From Jonesia quinghaiensis DSM 15701 (GTDB lineage: Bacteria > Actinomycetota > Actinomycetes > Actinomycetales > Cellulomonadaceae): a stretch of 64,000 nucleotides of DNA. The stretch spans positions 124,001 to 188,000 of the forward strand of contig NZ_AUHN01000006.1 of the NCBI RefSeq assembly GCF_000423205.1, written 5' to 3'. Numbering within the stretch: position 1 is the first letter of the stretch; the number at the start of each line of letters is the position of its first letter. Positions 37,681 through 45,956 of this stretch are shown here, piece after piece. The position numbers and the translations under genes are program-made. The notes under the pieces are model-generated. The model was not told the origin of the DNA. It searched no databases and saw nothing but the letters and a program-made list of their open reading frames with translations.

Positions 37681-38900
37681 GCGTCGAAACTCAAAAGTCA
37701 CCACAGCCAGCTCCAGAGTCTGAAACTTCAGAGGACAGACGGTGGAATACTGCACTGCGTGACATTGTCTCTAGCAATGCGAGTGTCATCGTTTTTGCGA
37801 TCATCGCAGCGCTACTGATGGCCGCTGTACTCGTAGCAGCTGCAAACGCTGAGGTGCAACGCACAGCTGGTTACATCTTTGCTCGCCCCAGCGACTTCTT
37901 CACTGCAGTATGGGATGCGGTTTCAGGTGCCTACTGGTCGCTTTTCCGTGGTGCAATCTATGACCCAGAAGCACAGAGTGTTGTGCGACAGTTCAAACCC
38001 ATTACGGAAACGCTGACTGCAGCCACTCCACTCATCTTCGCTGGACTTGGTCTTGGGATTGGTTTCCGCAGTGGTCTGTTCAACATTGGTGCTCAGGGTC
38101 AGGTAGTCCTTGGTGCAACAGTGTCAGCCTTCATTGGGTTCGCCTTTGACCTCCCGGTTGGTATCCACCTCATCGTCGCTGTTCTTGGTGGTGTTCTTGG
38201 TGGTGCGCTGTGGGCAGGAATCGCTGGTTACCTGAAGGCGCGCTTCGGGGCAAACGAAGTTATTGTCACGATTATGTTGAACTCGATTTCTGGGTTCTTG
38301 ATGTCATACCTGCTTACTACTGACGCGTTCAAACGTGAAGGCAGCAATAACCCCGTTTCGCAGCGTGTACTTGACACTGCGATGTTCCCGCAAATCATGG
38401 GGGAGAACTTCCGCCTCCATGCTGGTTTCCTTCTTGCTCTCATCGCCGCGTACTTCGTGTGGTGGTTGATGGAGCGATCGACTCTTGGATTTAAGTTCCG
38501 AGCAGTCGGGTTGAACTCTGATGCGGCCCGGACCGCTGGTATCAGCGTGAACAGAATCTACCTCTACGTCATGCTCGTCGCTGGTGGTCTTGCAGGCCTT
38601 GGTGGTGTCTCTCAAACTCTTGGTACTGAAGGTGTCCTGCAAGAGGGTGTAGCAGGAAGTATCGGCTTCGATGCAATCACCGTAGCTCTCCTGGGGCGTT
38701 CACGTCCCGTTGGAATTATTGGAGCTGCACTGTTATTCGGCGCCCTGCGTGCAGGATCTCCCTTGATGCAAACTGCCAGCAACACGCCGGTGGACATTGT
38801 TCAGGTAGTCCAGGCTCTCGTGGTGTTGTTGATCGCTGCTCCACCGCTGGTACGAGCAATCTTCCGTCTCCCTGCTCCACGTAAGGAGGGCGCAGCATGA
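37677..38900 (+). CDS. Nucleoside ABC transporter permease (YufP/NupB-like)
   Basis: A 407-residue membrane permease of the BPD_transp_2 family. The cytoplasmic N-terminus is followed by about nine helices. The EAA-like coupling region is in VIVTIMLNSISGFLMSYLL. GLGIGFRSGLFNIGAQGQ is the typical family motif. It starts at GTG 37677 overlapping the ATPase gene and ends with a 4-bp overlap into the second permease. Confidence 0.92.
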   Translation: MSVETQKSPQPAPESETSEDRRWNTALRDIVSSNASVIVFAIIAALLMAAVLVAAANAEVQRTAGYIFARPSDFFTAVWDAVSGAYWSLFRGAIYDPEAQSVVRQFKPITETLTAATPLIFAGLGLGIGFRSGLFNIGAQGQVVLGATVSAFIGFAFDLPVGIHLIVAVLGGVLGGALWAGIAGYLKARFGANEVIVTIMLNSISGFLMSYLLTTDAFKREGSNNPVSQRVLDTAMFPQIMGENFRLHAGFLLALIAAYFVWWLMERSTLGFKFRAVGLNSDAARTAGISVNRIYLYVMLVAGGLAGLGGVSQTLGTEGVLQEGVAGSIGFDAITVALLGRSRPVGIIGAALLFGALRAGSPLMQTASNTPVDIVQVVQALVVLLIAAPPLVRAIFRLPAPRKEGAA

Positions 38901-40186
38901 GCGCCGCCACTCTCTCACCGTCCTCGCAGCACTTTGAGGGCACGGTTGTCACTCCAGTGTCATGGAAAGGGCCCATCGCCTACGGAGTCATCGGGCTCTT
39001 GAGCTTGATTGCTTTAGGCTTTGGTTCGCCTGCCGGAAGCATTGCGCAAATTGTTCTGTCTCAGTCCAGAGACAGCATCAAAATCGACGCTCTTATGGTG
39101 CCTGCGCGGGCAACCGTTATCGTACTGAGCTTAGCGATTCTCGTGCTGGCGGCATATGCATCGTATGCGGCATTAAAGCGCATCAAGGTGGGGGCATGGA
39201 TGCCAACCATCGTTGGTGTGCTGACTTTCATGTCGTTCCTCATCTGGGCAGCGGCAGGCAAAGACACCACGATGCCACTGGCTCAGTTGCTGGCTCAAGG
39301 TCTTATTCTGGCAGTCCCACTGGCTTTTGGCGCTATGGCTGGTTTGATCTGTGAACGAGTCGGCATCATCAATATCGCCATCGAAGGGCAACTACTCGCT
39401 GGAGCCTTTGTTGGTGCTGTTGCAGCCACTGTTGTGGGCAATGCCTACGCGGCGCTCTTTGTTGCTCCATTCGCCGGTGCGCTTGTTGGTGTTCTCCTTG
39501 CATTCTTCTCTATCAAGTACAGGGTTGACCAAATCGTTGTTGGTGTTGTTCTCAACGTGTTGGTCATCGGTGTAACAAGCTACCTGTTCTCAACGGTGTT
39601 GAAGGAAAATAAGTCTCTCCTCAACCAGCCTGAGCGATTGGGAGAACTGCCAATTCCCCTACTCTCGGATATCCCGTTCATTGGTGGAATTCTCTTCAAC
39701 CAAAACATCTTGGTCTACTTGATGTTTGTTGCTGTCATTGCACTGCAGTTCTTGATCTTCCGGAGCCGATGGGGCCTACGTCTGCGCTCAGTAGGTGAGC
39801 ACCCAAAGGCAGCTGACACCGTAGGTATCAAGGTCAACAGAACCCGATGGATCAACACCATCATCGGTGGTGCGGTTGCAGGGCTTGGTGGTGTTGCATT
39901 CACCGTTATGGCTGGCGTTGGTTTCGGTAAAGAGATGACAGCGGGTAAAGGCTATATTGCACTTGCCGCGATGATCCTTGGCCGATGGAACCCTAACGGT
40001 GCGTTTGCCGCAGCTATTCTCTTTGGAATTGCGGACGCGCTGCGTGGAACACTATCCATTACAGGCACACCGGTGCCCACCCAGTTCTTGGCAATGTTGC
40101 CATACCTCGCAACGATCTTCGCTGTTGCCGGACTTGTCGGTAAAGTCCGTGCGCCAGCAGCAGAAGGAATCCCGTACGTGAAGTAA
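38897..40186 (+). CDS. Nucleoside ABC transporter permease (YufQ/NupC-like)
   Basis: A 429-residue permease partner of the preceding one. The BPD_transp_2 motif CERVGIINIAIEGQLLAGAF is clear, and VDQIVVGVVLNVLVIGVTSYLF is the coupling segment. About ten hydrophobic helices are visible. It forms a heterodimer with the upstream permease. It is the last gene of the operon and is followed by a strong terminator. Confidence 0.92.
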   Translation: MSAATLSPSSQHFEGTVVTPVSWKGPIAYGVIGLLSLIALGFGSPAGSIAQIVLSQSRDSIKIDALMVPARATVIVLSLAILVLAAYASYAALKRIKVGAWMPTIVGVLTFMSFLIWAAAGKDTTMPLAQLLAQGLILAVPLAFGAMAGLICERVGIINIAIEGQLLAGAFVGAVAATVVGNAYAALFVAPFAGALVGVLLAFFSIKYRVDQIVVGVVLNVLVIGVTSYLFSTVLKENKSLLNQPERLGELPIPLLSDIPFIGGILFNQNILVYLMFVAVIALQFLIFRSRWGLRLRSVGEHPKAADTVGIKVNRTRWINTIIGGAVAGLGGVAFTVMAGVGFGKEMTAGKGYIALAAMILGRWNPNGAFAAAILFGIADALRGTLSITGTPVPTQFLAMLPYLATIFAVAGLVGKVRAPAAEGIPYVK

Positions 40187-40193
40187 GAACACG

Positions 40194-40232
40194 CCGTGGG
40201 GGTGTGTCAACAACACCCCCACGGTTTCTTTT
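40194..40232 (+). terminator. Terminator of the nucleoside transporter operon
   Basis: CCGTGGGGGTGT (40194-40205) pairs with ACACCCCCACGG (40213-40224) across a 7-nt loop and is followed by TTTCTTTT. It lies 7 bp after the second permease stop and separates the transporter from the cdd operon. Confidence 0.9.
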
Positions 40233-40242
40233 CACCCCAACA

Positions 40243-40254
40243 CGTTAAGCGTTT
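40243..40254 (+). promoter_or_regulatory. CGTTAAGCGTTT box upstream of cdd
   Basis: The 12-mer CGTTAAGCGTTT lies 89-100 bp before the cdd start, just after the transporter terminator. The identical 12-mer, in the same orientation toward its gene, precedes deoD at 48632-48643. A 12-mer is not expected twice by chance in 64 kb. It is a candidate operator for a nucleoside-responsive regulator. Confidence 0.6.
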
Positions 40255-40342
40255 TAGGTATAGGCTGGGAAACGACGCAGGTACACGGTGTTAGCACCTC
40301 ATCACAGCATCGGCGGCCTCACGCGCAACAAGGAGACGCAGC

Positions 40343-40777
40343 ATGACACGAGCACAAGAACTCGCGGCTTCCATCAACTGGGACGACCTCATTCAAGCCG
40401 CACGCGACATGACCTTGAGGTCATACGTCCCCTACTCGAAATATCCGGTGGGAGCAGCAGCTATCACCACAGATGGCCGGCTCGTACGCGGTTGCAATGT
40501 GGAAAACGCTGGCTACGGGGTCACCCTGTGTGCTGAGTGTGGACTGATCTCAGAGCTTGTTGCCTCAGGTGGTGGGCGCCTCCAGGCATTCGTCTGTGTC
40601 AATGGTGAAGGCGATGTCATCATGCCCTGCGGACGGTGCCGTCAGCTTCTGTGGGAACACGGAGGAGCTGATCTAGTGCTGTCCACAGTGTCGGGCTACA
40701 AAACGATGTCTGAGGTATTGCCTGATGCGTTCGGTCCCAGTGACCTCACTGACTACGAAGAAAGCAGAAAAGCATGA
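40343..40777 (+). CDS. cdd: Cytidine deaminase
   Basis: A 144-residue zinc-dependent cytidine deaminase of the small tetrameric class. NVENAGYGVTLCAECG supplies the first cysteine ligand and catalytic glutamate, and PCGRCRQ the other two cysteines. It converts (deoxy)cytidine to (deoxy)uridine. ATG 40343 has AAGGAG just upstream. The stop overlaps deoA by 4 bp. Confidence 0.97.
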   Translation: MTRAQELAASINWDDLIQAARDMTLRSYVPYSKYPVGAAAITTDGRLVRGCNVENAGYGVTLCAECGLISELVASGGGRLQAFVCVNGEGDVIMPCGRCRQLLWEHGGADLVLSTVSGYKTMSEVLPDAFGPSDLTDYEESRKA

Positions 40778-42069
40778 CTGCACAGCAATTTGATGCCGTT
40801 GACATCATCCGCGCAAAGCGCGACGGGCGCGAACTCACCCAAGCAGAAATTGACTGGGTCATCAACGCCTATACCCACGACTATGTAGCCGACTATCAAA
40901 TGGCCGCGCTCAACATGGCGATCCTCCTGAACGGGATGAACCGCACTGAAATCTCTCACTGGACTGCGGCAATGATTGCCTCAGGTGAGCGTATGAACTT
41001 TGATGCACTGTCACGCCCAACAGCGGACAAGCACTCAACAGGAGGAGTCGGTGACAAAATCACGCTTCCTCTGGCACCACTTGTTGCTGTTTTCGATGTA
41101 GCAGTCCCACAGTTGTCTGGACGGGGCTTGGGCCACACGGGCGGAACGCTCGACAAGCTTGAAGCCATTGCAGGGTGGCGCGCAGCGCTCAGCAACGAAG
41201 AGATCATGGACCAACTAGAAAACGTTGCAGCAGTGATCTGCCAGGCAGGCTCAGGCTTAGCTCCAGCAGACCGCAAACTCTACGCACTGCGTGATGTCAC
41301 GGGCACAGTAGAGGCAATTCCGCTTATTGCTTCATCAATCATGAGCAAGAAGATCGCTGAAGGCACGTCAGCACTGGTGCTGGACGTCAAGGTCGGCTCA
41401 GGTGCGTTCATGAAAAATGAAGAGAACGCCCGTCAATTAGCGCAAACTATGGTGGACCTCGGCAAGGATGCTGGCGTAAACACCGTTGCTTTATTGACTG
41501 ACATGTCGACCCCGCTGGGGCTGACTGTCGGGAACGCACTTGAGGTTCGTGAGTCGATTGAGGTTCTTCAAGGTGGCGGTCCACAGGACGTTGTTGACTT
41601 AACAGTTGCGCTAGCTCACGAAATGCTCGTTGGTGCTGGCCGAGCGACTGACATTGATGACATCCGTGCGGCCCTTTCTGATGGTCGAGCCATGGACAAG
41701 TGGCGTGCCATGATCGCTGCACAAGGTGGCGACAATGATGCACCGCTTCCCGTGGCGAAAGAACAGCACGTCATCACTGCTCCACGTAGTGGTTACCTCT
41801 CCTCATTGGACGCGATGGCTGTTGGTGTGTCGTCGTGGCGCTTGGGTGCTGGGCGTGCGCGCAAGGAAGACCAAGTGCAAGCAGGGGCGGGCATCGAACT
41901 GCATGCAAAGCCTGGTGACAAGATCACCGAAGGCCAACCGCTCATGACGCTTCACACAGATACCCCAGAGCGTTTTGAGCGTGCCATCGCTATCGCTCAA
42001 GAGGGCTTTGACATCAGCGATGACGTGGTTACCGGGTTGCCAGATTTGGTGATCGACCGAATCGTGTGA
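40774..42069 (+). CDS. deoA: Thymidine/pyrimidine-nucleoside phosphorylase
   Basis: A 431-residue phosphorylase. The signature SRPTADKHSTGGVGDKITL is the phosphate-binding motif of the thymidine phosphorylase family. SGRGLGHTGGTLDKLEAIAGW and the C-terminal PYNP domain (ITAPRSGYLSSLDAMAVG) follow. It cleaves pyrimidine (deoxy)nucleosides to base and (deoxy)ribose-1-phosphate, directly using the product of Cdd. Confidence 0.96.
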   Translation: MTAQQFDAVDIIRAKRDGRELTQAEIDWVINAYTHDYVADYQMAALNMAILLNGMNRTEISHWTAAMIASGERMNFDALSRPTADKHSTGGVGDKITLPLAPLVAVFDVAVPQLSGRGLGHTGGTLDKLEAIAGWRAALSNEEIMDQLENVAAVICQAGSGLAPADRKLYALRDVTGTVEAIPLIASSIMSKKIAEGTSALVLDVKVGSGAFMKNEENARQLAQTMVDLGKDAGVNTVALLTDMSTPLGLTVGNALEVRESIEVLQGGGPQDVVDLTVALAHEMLVGAGRATDIDDIRAALSDGRAMDKWRAMIAAQGGDNDAPLPVAKEQHVITAPRSGYLSSLDAMAVGVSSWRLGAGRARKEDQVQAGAGIELHAKPGDKITEGQPLMTLHTDTPERFERAIAIAQEGFDISDDVVTGLPDLVIDRIV

Positions 42070-42126
42070 TCGCTGCATCGAGTTTGCTCAAGTGATCACC
42101 CCGTTGGTCACCTGGCAGGGTAACGT

Positions 42127-42165
42127 GAGGTGCCGCTGTGGAATGTTCGCCATCAGCGGCACCTC
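42127..42165 (+). terminator. Hairpin after deoA
   Basis: GAGGTGCCGCTG (42127-42138) pairs with CAGCGGCACCTC (42154-42165) around a 15-nt loop. No T-tract follows, so it may be only a partial terminator between cdd-deoA and the next gene. The surrounding 160-bp gap has no other feature I can see. Confidence 0.5.
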
Positions 42166-42229
42166 GCTCGCAATTCCTCGATGACTCGGTATTGTGGGAT
42201 ACGTAAGGCACATACTGTCAAGGAGCACT

Positions 42230-43105
42230 GTGGCGCATCAGGGGTATCAGCTCACTACTTTCCTTTACGGATTATGGTGTGGGCGACGCAAAATGCCACC
42301 TGCGCCGCATGGTGAAAATACCAGTGCGACCCCTGGAAATAACGCTGCTTCCAACTCGCACAAGGTGTCAGCAACTCAAGAAAACATGACTGCGAAATGG
42401 GCGCTTGGTCAACACCCAGGCCCCGTTGACCTCAGCGCGGAGGACGGTAGCGAGTGCCCTGCCGTGCAAATGGATTCAACAACCTGTGGGTCGGCCGCAC
42501 TGACGATGATTGCGCTTACCGACGCTCACGCTGATACCCGTGAGACGTTGAGAGAACTCGCGCAGAACGATCCACAAGGCGCTGCCCAGTCCGCGCCGCA
42601 CGCTGACTTAAACGCAATGGAGACCCTTTTTGCAGCGGCTCAACAAGCTATGAAGAGCCGCACATCGCATCGAGCAATGATGGGGTTGCTGCGCTGGCCG
42701 CGCCGGTGGGGGACACCACCCTGGGGTGCTGCGCGGGTTGCGCATTTCCTCGGGCATGACTATCAAGACCGCATGGTGGTTGCGACATCGCTGCCTCAGT
42801 ATCAACGCGTCATGGGGCACAGTGTGGAATGCGTGCGTCGAGGTTTCCCCGTGATGTTGTATGCAGGGGCAGATACGCGGCGAGGGGTGACTGCTTCAGT
42901 GCCGCGCCATGTTGTTGTTCTCCACCAACCACCGTCGTTGCGTGGCACGGACCACCTGCTAGTTTTCGATCCGGCAACCGCAATCAACACCCAGGTTTCT
43001 GTTTCTGATGTCATGAACCGGCAGATACCTTCCAACGCTTTGGGAGGATGGCAGCACATTATGTGGGCTGTTTTCCCACGTCCAAGCTCTGACCGTACGT
43101 CATAA
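42230..43105 (+). CDS. Putative papain-like (C39-like) cysteine peptidase of unknown role
   Basis: A 291-residue protein with no name I recognise. The core resembles the C39 peptidase fold: Q-x-D-x-x-x-C in VQMDSTTCGSAALTMIAL would hold the oxyanion glutamine and nucleophilic cysteine, PRHVVVLHQ the histidine, and LLVFDPAT the aspartate, in the usual order. No clear signal peptide or membrane helix is seen, and the first 70 residues look disordered. GTG 42230 has AGGAG 4 bp upstream. It lies between deoA and add with no peptide-metabolism neighbour. Catalytic function is inference from motif order. Confidence 0.6.
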   Translation: MAHQGYQLTTFLYGLWCGRRKMPPAPHGENTSATPGNNAASNSHKVSATQENMTAKWALGQHPGPVDLSAEDGSECPAVQMDSTTCGSAALTMIALTDAHADTRETLRELAQNDPQGAAQSAPHADLNAMETLFAAAQQAMKSRTSHRAMMGLLRWPRRWGTPPWGAARVAHFLGHDYQDRMVVATSLPQYQRVMGHSVECVRRGFPVMLYAGADTRRGVTASVPRHVVVLHQPPSLRGTDHLLVFDPATAINTQVSVSDVMNRQIPSNALGGWQHIMWAVFPRPSSDRTS

Positions 43106-43130
43106 CACTCCTCTCACAGAAGGTTGCACC

Positions 43131-44228
43131 ATGACACTCCTTGACACTATTCCCACGCTGCCCAAAGTTGTTCTCCACGACCACCTTGATGGCGGGTTGC
43201 GCCCTGAAACAATCATCGACCTTGCCGCGCAAGTGGGGCACACTCTGCCAGCAACAGACCCAGCGGCACTGAAAGCTTGGTTCGTCGAATCAGCAGACTC
43301 AGGCTCGCTTGAACGCTACTTAGAAACCTTTGACCACACCATTGCAGTGATGCAAACAGCGCCTGCGCTTACTCGCGTTGCCCGTGAAGCCGTTATGGAT
43401 CTAGCCGCTGACGGAGTGATCTACGCTGAATCACGGTGGGCTCCTGAACAGCACTTACGTGGCGGATTAACCTTGGATGAGGCTGTAGAGGCAGTGCAGC
43501 GAGGCTTCGCCGAAGGTGTGGACCTTGCGGCACGTGAGGGGCACAGCATTGAGGTGGGGCAACTTGTCACGGCTATGCGTCACGCTGACCGGTGGGACGA
43601 AATCGCTGACCTAGCGCTGCGCCACCGGGACAAAGGAGTTTACGGTTTCGATATTGCCGGTGCAGAAGCAGGATTCATGCCTGACCGTTTCCCCCAGGTG
43701 TGGCGCCGCCTCAATGACGAAAACTTCCCTGTCACAATCCACGCGGGCGAGGCCGCTGGCGCGGAGTCCATTGCGCAGGCTGTGCACCTGGGGCAGGCGC
43801 AGCGGGTTGGGCACGGAGTACGCATTATCGATGACATCACAGGGTTGGACACTGATACGCCAGTTCTTGGTCGCCTAGCGAACTGGGTGCGGGACAACCA
43901 AATCGCGTTGGAGATGTGCCCATGCTCAAACCTGCAAACCGGTGCCGCACAGAGCATTGCAAGCCACCCCATCACACGTCTGCGTGATCTTGATTTTGCG
44001 GTCACCATTAACACTGACAACCGCCTCATGTCTGGAACATCGATGTCCCATGAGATGCGCCTTCTCGTCAGCGAGGCAGGGTGGGATATACACGACCTTC
44101 TCAACGCTACGCTGGTAGCCGCATGGTCCACATTTACGCACCACGATGCGCGGCTTGCGCTGGGTGAACGCATCATCACAGCTTTTGAAGAAATCCACGA
44201 TGGAAGTGAGCAAGAAAATGAATCATGA
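43131..44228 (+). CDS. add: Adenosine deaminase
   Basis: A 365-residue zinc-dependent adenosine deaminase. The metal ligands lie in [16 protein letters not shown] (HxH), [10 protein letters not shown]-like [20 protein letters not shown] and the final [12 protein letters not shown]. It converts adenosine and deoxyadenosine to inosine and deoxyinosine, the substrates of the PNP encoded downstream. ATG 43131 has AGAAGG upstream. It overlaps deoC by 11 bp. Confidence 0.96.
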   Translation: MTLLDTIPTLPKVVLHDHLDGGLRPETIIDLAAQVGHTLPATDPAALKAWFVESADSGSLERYLETFDHTIAVMQTAPALTRVAREAVMDLAADGVIYAESRWAPEQHLRGGLTLDEAVEAVQRGFAEGVDLAAREGHSIEVGQLVTAMRHADRWDEIADLALRHRDKGVYGFDIAGAEAGFMPDRFPQVWRRLNDENFPVTIHAGEAAGAESIAQAVHLGQAQRVGHGVRIIDDITGLDTDTPVLGRLANWVRDNQIALEMCPCSNLQTGAAQSIASHPITRLRDLDFAVTINTDNRLMSGTSMSHEMRLLVSEAGWDIHDLLNATLVAAWSTFTHHDARLALGERIITAFEEIHDGSEQENES

Positions 44229-44928
44229 CATTACTGCTGAGCACGTTGCTGGGCTCGTAGATCACACCCTCCTCAAGCCAGAGTCAACGCCAGCAGATAT
44301 TGCAGCCTTGGTCACTGAGGCTGTGAAGCTGGGTGTGTTCTCGGTGTGTGTGTCACCATCCCTGTTGCCTGTTGCGGTACCTGCAGGCGCCGACCTGAAA
44401 ATTGCCACAGTTGTGGGCTTCCCTTCTGGTGCGCACAAAGCTGATGCAAAAGCAGCTGAGACTGCGTCTGCTGTCCGTGATGGTGCTGACGAGATTGACA
44501 TGGTCATCAACTTGGGTGCAGTCAAAGCGGGTGACTGGCAGCTTGTTGAGGACGACATTCGTGCTGTTCGTGACGCCGCTCCAGCCACTGTTCTGCTGAA
44601 GGTGATCATTGAATCGGCTGCGTTGACCAGCGATGAGATTGTTGCGGCGTGTGAAGCATCAGAGCGCGCTGGAGCGGACTACGTGAAGACCTCTACTGGA
44701 TTCCACCCTGCGGGTGGTGCGAGTGTCGAGGCGGTTGCCTTGATGTCTCGCACGGTTGGCCCGCGGTTGGGTGTGAAAGCCTCTGGTGGTATCCGAACTG
44801 GTGCTGCAGCTCGGGCTCTCATCGAAGCTGGCGCTACGCGTCTTGGGTTGTCAGGGACAGCTACCGTGTTGGCTGGCATCGCTAACCCCGCATCGGAGAG
44901 CGGTGATGAACAGGCCTCAGGGTACTGA
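44218..44928 (+). CDS. deoC: Deoxyribose-phosphate aldolase
   Basis: A 236-residue class I aldolase. The Schiff-base lysine is in [16 protein letters not shown] and the assisting lysine in [10 protein letters not shown]. It splits deoxyribose-5-phosphate into acetaldehyde and glyceraldehyde-3-phosphate, completing deoxynucleoside catabolism. ATG 44218 ([17 protein letters not shown]) is chosen because homology starts here; it overlaps the end of add. Confidence 0.95.
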   Translation: MNHDITAEHVAGLVDHTLLKPESTPADIAALVTEAVKLGVFSVCVSPSLLPVAVPAGADLKIATVVGFPSGAHKADAKAAETASAVRDGADEIDMVINLGAVKAGDWQLVEDDIRAVRDAAPATVLLKVIIESAALTSDEIVAACEASERAGADYVKTSTGFHPAGGASVEAVALMSRTVGPRLGVKASGGIRTGAAARALIEAGATRLGLSGTATVLAGIANPASESGDEQASGY

Positions 44929-44969
44929 TTTTTCGCACTAGCCCGCATAACTAGGCTCATCTCACAGCA

Positions 44970-44988
44970 TTCTGTTAGGCTCACCTAA
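44970..44988. promoter_or_regulatory. DtxR/IdeR-like iron box 1
   Basis: This 19-base site matches the DtxR/IdeR consensus TWAGGTTAGSCTWACCTWA at 16 of 19 positions; the core TTAGGCTCACCTAA is nearly perfect. It lies 46-64 bp upstream of the siderophore-interacting protein start, the expected place for iron repression. Confidence 0.7.
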
Positions 44989-45019
44989 CCCCGTTGGGGT
45001 AAGGTGAGCCTAACGTTTT
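44974..45019 (+). terminator. Terminator-like hairpin that contains the iron boxes
   Basis: GTTAGGCTCACCTAACCCC (44974-44992) pairs with 44996-45014 with one mismatch across a 3-nt GTT loop. A GTTTTG tail follows. It sits 45 bp after the deoC stop, so it can end the nucleoside operon, while its arms double as DtxR/IdeR boxes for the next gene. Confidence 0.65.
45000..45018. promoter_or_regulatory. DtxR/IdeR-like iron box 2
   Basis: A second 19-base match (TAAGGTGAGCCTAAC core) fits the DtxR/IdeR consensus at 16 of 19 positions. It lies 15 bp upstream of the next start codon. Two boxes 30 bp apart would allow two DtxR dimer pairs to bind. Confidence 0.6.
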
Positions 45020-45033
45020 GCTGAAAGGAATGT

Positions 45034-45831
45034 ATGTCTGCCCAGTATGATTTTTCGATGCCTCCCGTGCGGATGCGGGAAAGCTTTACAGCAACAGTTG
45101 TTTCCCGTGAGCAGATTTCCCCTGTGCTCGTGCGCCTTCAGTTTCAGTGCCCAAACTGGGTAGGGTTTGATTTTCCCTCCGCGACAGACACCTACATCAA
45201 AGCTTTCTTTCCCGCCGCTGACGGTTCGCACGTCATGCGCTCATATACTGTGCGTCACGCAGATGTTGTGCGCGGACACGTAGATATCGATTTTGTCGTC
45301 CACGGTGACGAGGGAGTTGCTGGGCGTTGGGCTCGCGACGCAAGGGTTGGGGACACTCTTGATTTCGGTGGTATTGGTGGAGGTTACATTCCCCACCAGG
45401 AGGCCGCTCATCATCTGCTCATTGGTGATGAGTCAGCCTTGCCGGCCATTGCGGTTGCTCTTGAAGCGATGCCGGTGGGGGCGAGTATTCGTGCTTTCAT
45501 CGAAATTGAAGCGCCAGGCCACGAAGTGCCGCTGAGTCATTCAGATGCCGTGACCTGGGTATACCGCAACGGTGCCCGTGCTGGGGAAGCATTGGTGCAG
45601 GCGGTCGGTGCAGCCGGGGAAATCGCCGTGGACACCCATGTTTTTCTTCATGGAGAGGCGATGTCCGTTCGTGATATCAGACGTTCGTTGCGTGCGATGG
45701 GAATGTCGCCGCGTTCCATGAGCGTGTCAGGGTATTGGCGTGCCGGTGTCAACGATGAACAATGGCGTGATTCCAAGCGAGAATGGAACCAATCAGTTGC
45801 TGCCGATGATGAGTCACTGAATGTGGGATGA
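45034..45831 (+). CDS. Siderophore-interacting protein (FAD-dependent ferric-siderophore reductase)
   Basis: A 265-residue SIP-family flavoprotein. The FAD-binding barrel is at the N-terminus with RSYTVRHAD as the flavin-contact motif, and DFVVHGDEGVAGRWARDARVGD follows. The C-terminal NAD(P)H domain contains GDESALPAIAVALE and SGYWRAGVNDEQW. It reduces and releases iron from imported siderophores in the cytoplasm. AAAGGA precedes ATG 45034. Two DtxR/IdeR-like boxes upstream fit iron control. It is a single gene inside the nucleoside region. Confidence 0.92.
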   Translation: MSAQYDFSMPPVRMRESFTATVVSREQISPVLVRLQFQCPNWVGFDFPSATDTYIKAFFPAADGSHVMRSYTVRHADVVRGHVDIDFVVHGDEGVAGRWARDARVGDTLDFGGIGGGYIPHQEAAHHLLIGDESALPAIAVALEAMPVGASIRAFIEIEAPGHEVPLSHSDAVTWVYRNGARAGEALVQAVGAAGEIAVDTHVFLHGEAMSVRDIRRSLRAMGMSPRSMSVSGYWRAGVNDEQWRDSKREWNQSVAADDESLNVG

Positions 45832-45907
45832 CGTTCGCGCACTACTCCACGGCGCACGGTAAGTGCATCTCACCGCCCCGCACCGCAGTAGCAACGACGT
45901 GACAGAC

Positions 45908-45948
45908 AGGTAAGGGGGCATCAGGATTAACCTGATGCCCCCTTACCT
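45908..45948. terminator. Bidirectional terminator between SIP and sugar-mutase genes
   Basis: An 18-bp perfect stem pairs 45908-45925 with 45931-45948 across a 5-nt ATTAA loop, between converging genes. No strong T-tract is present on either side, but the stem is long and stable. Confidence 0.75.
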
Positions 45949-45956
45949 ATGACGCG

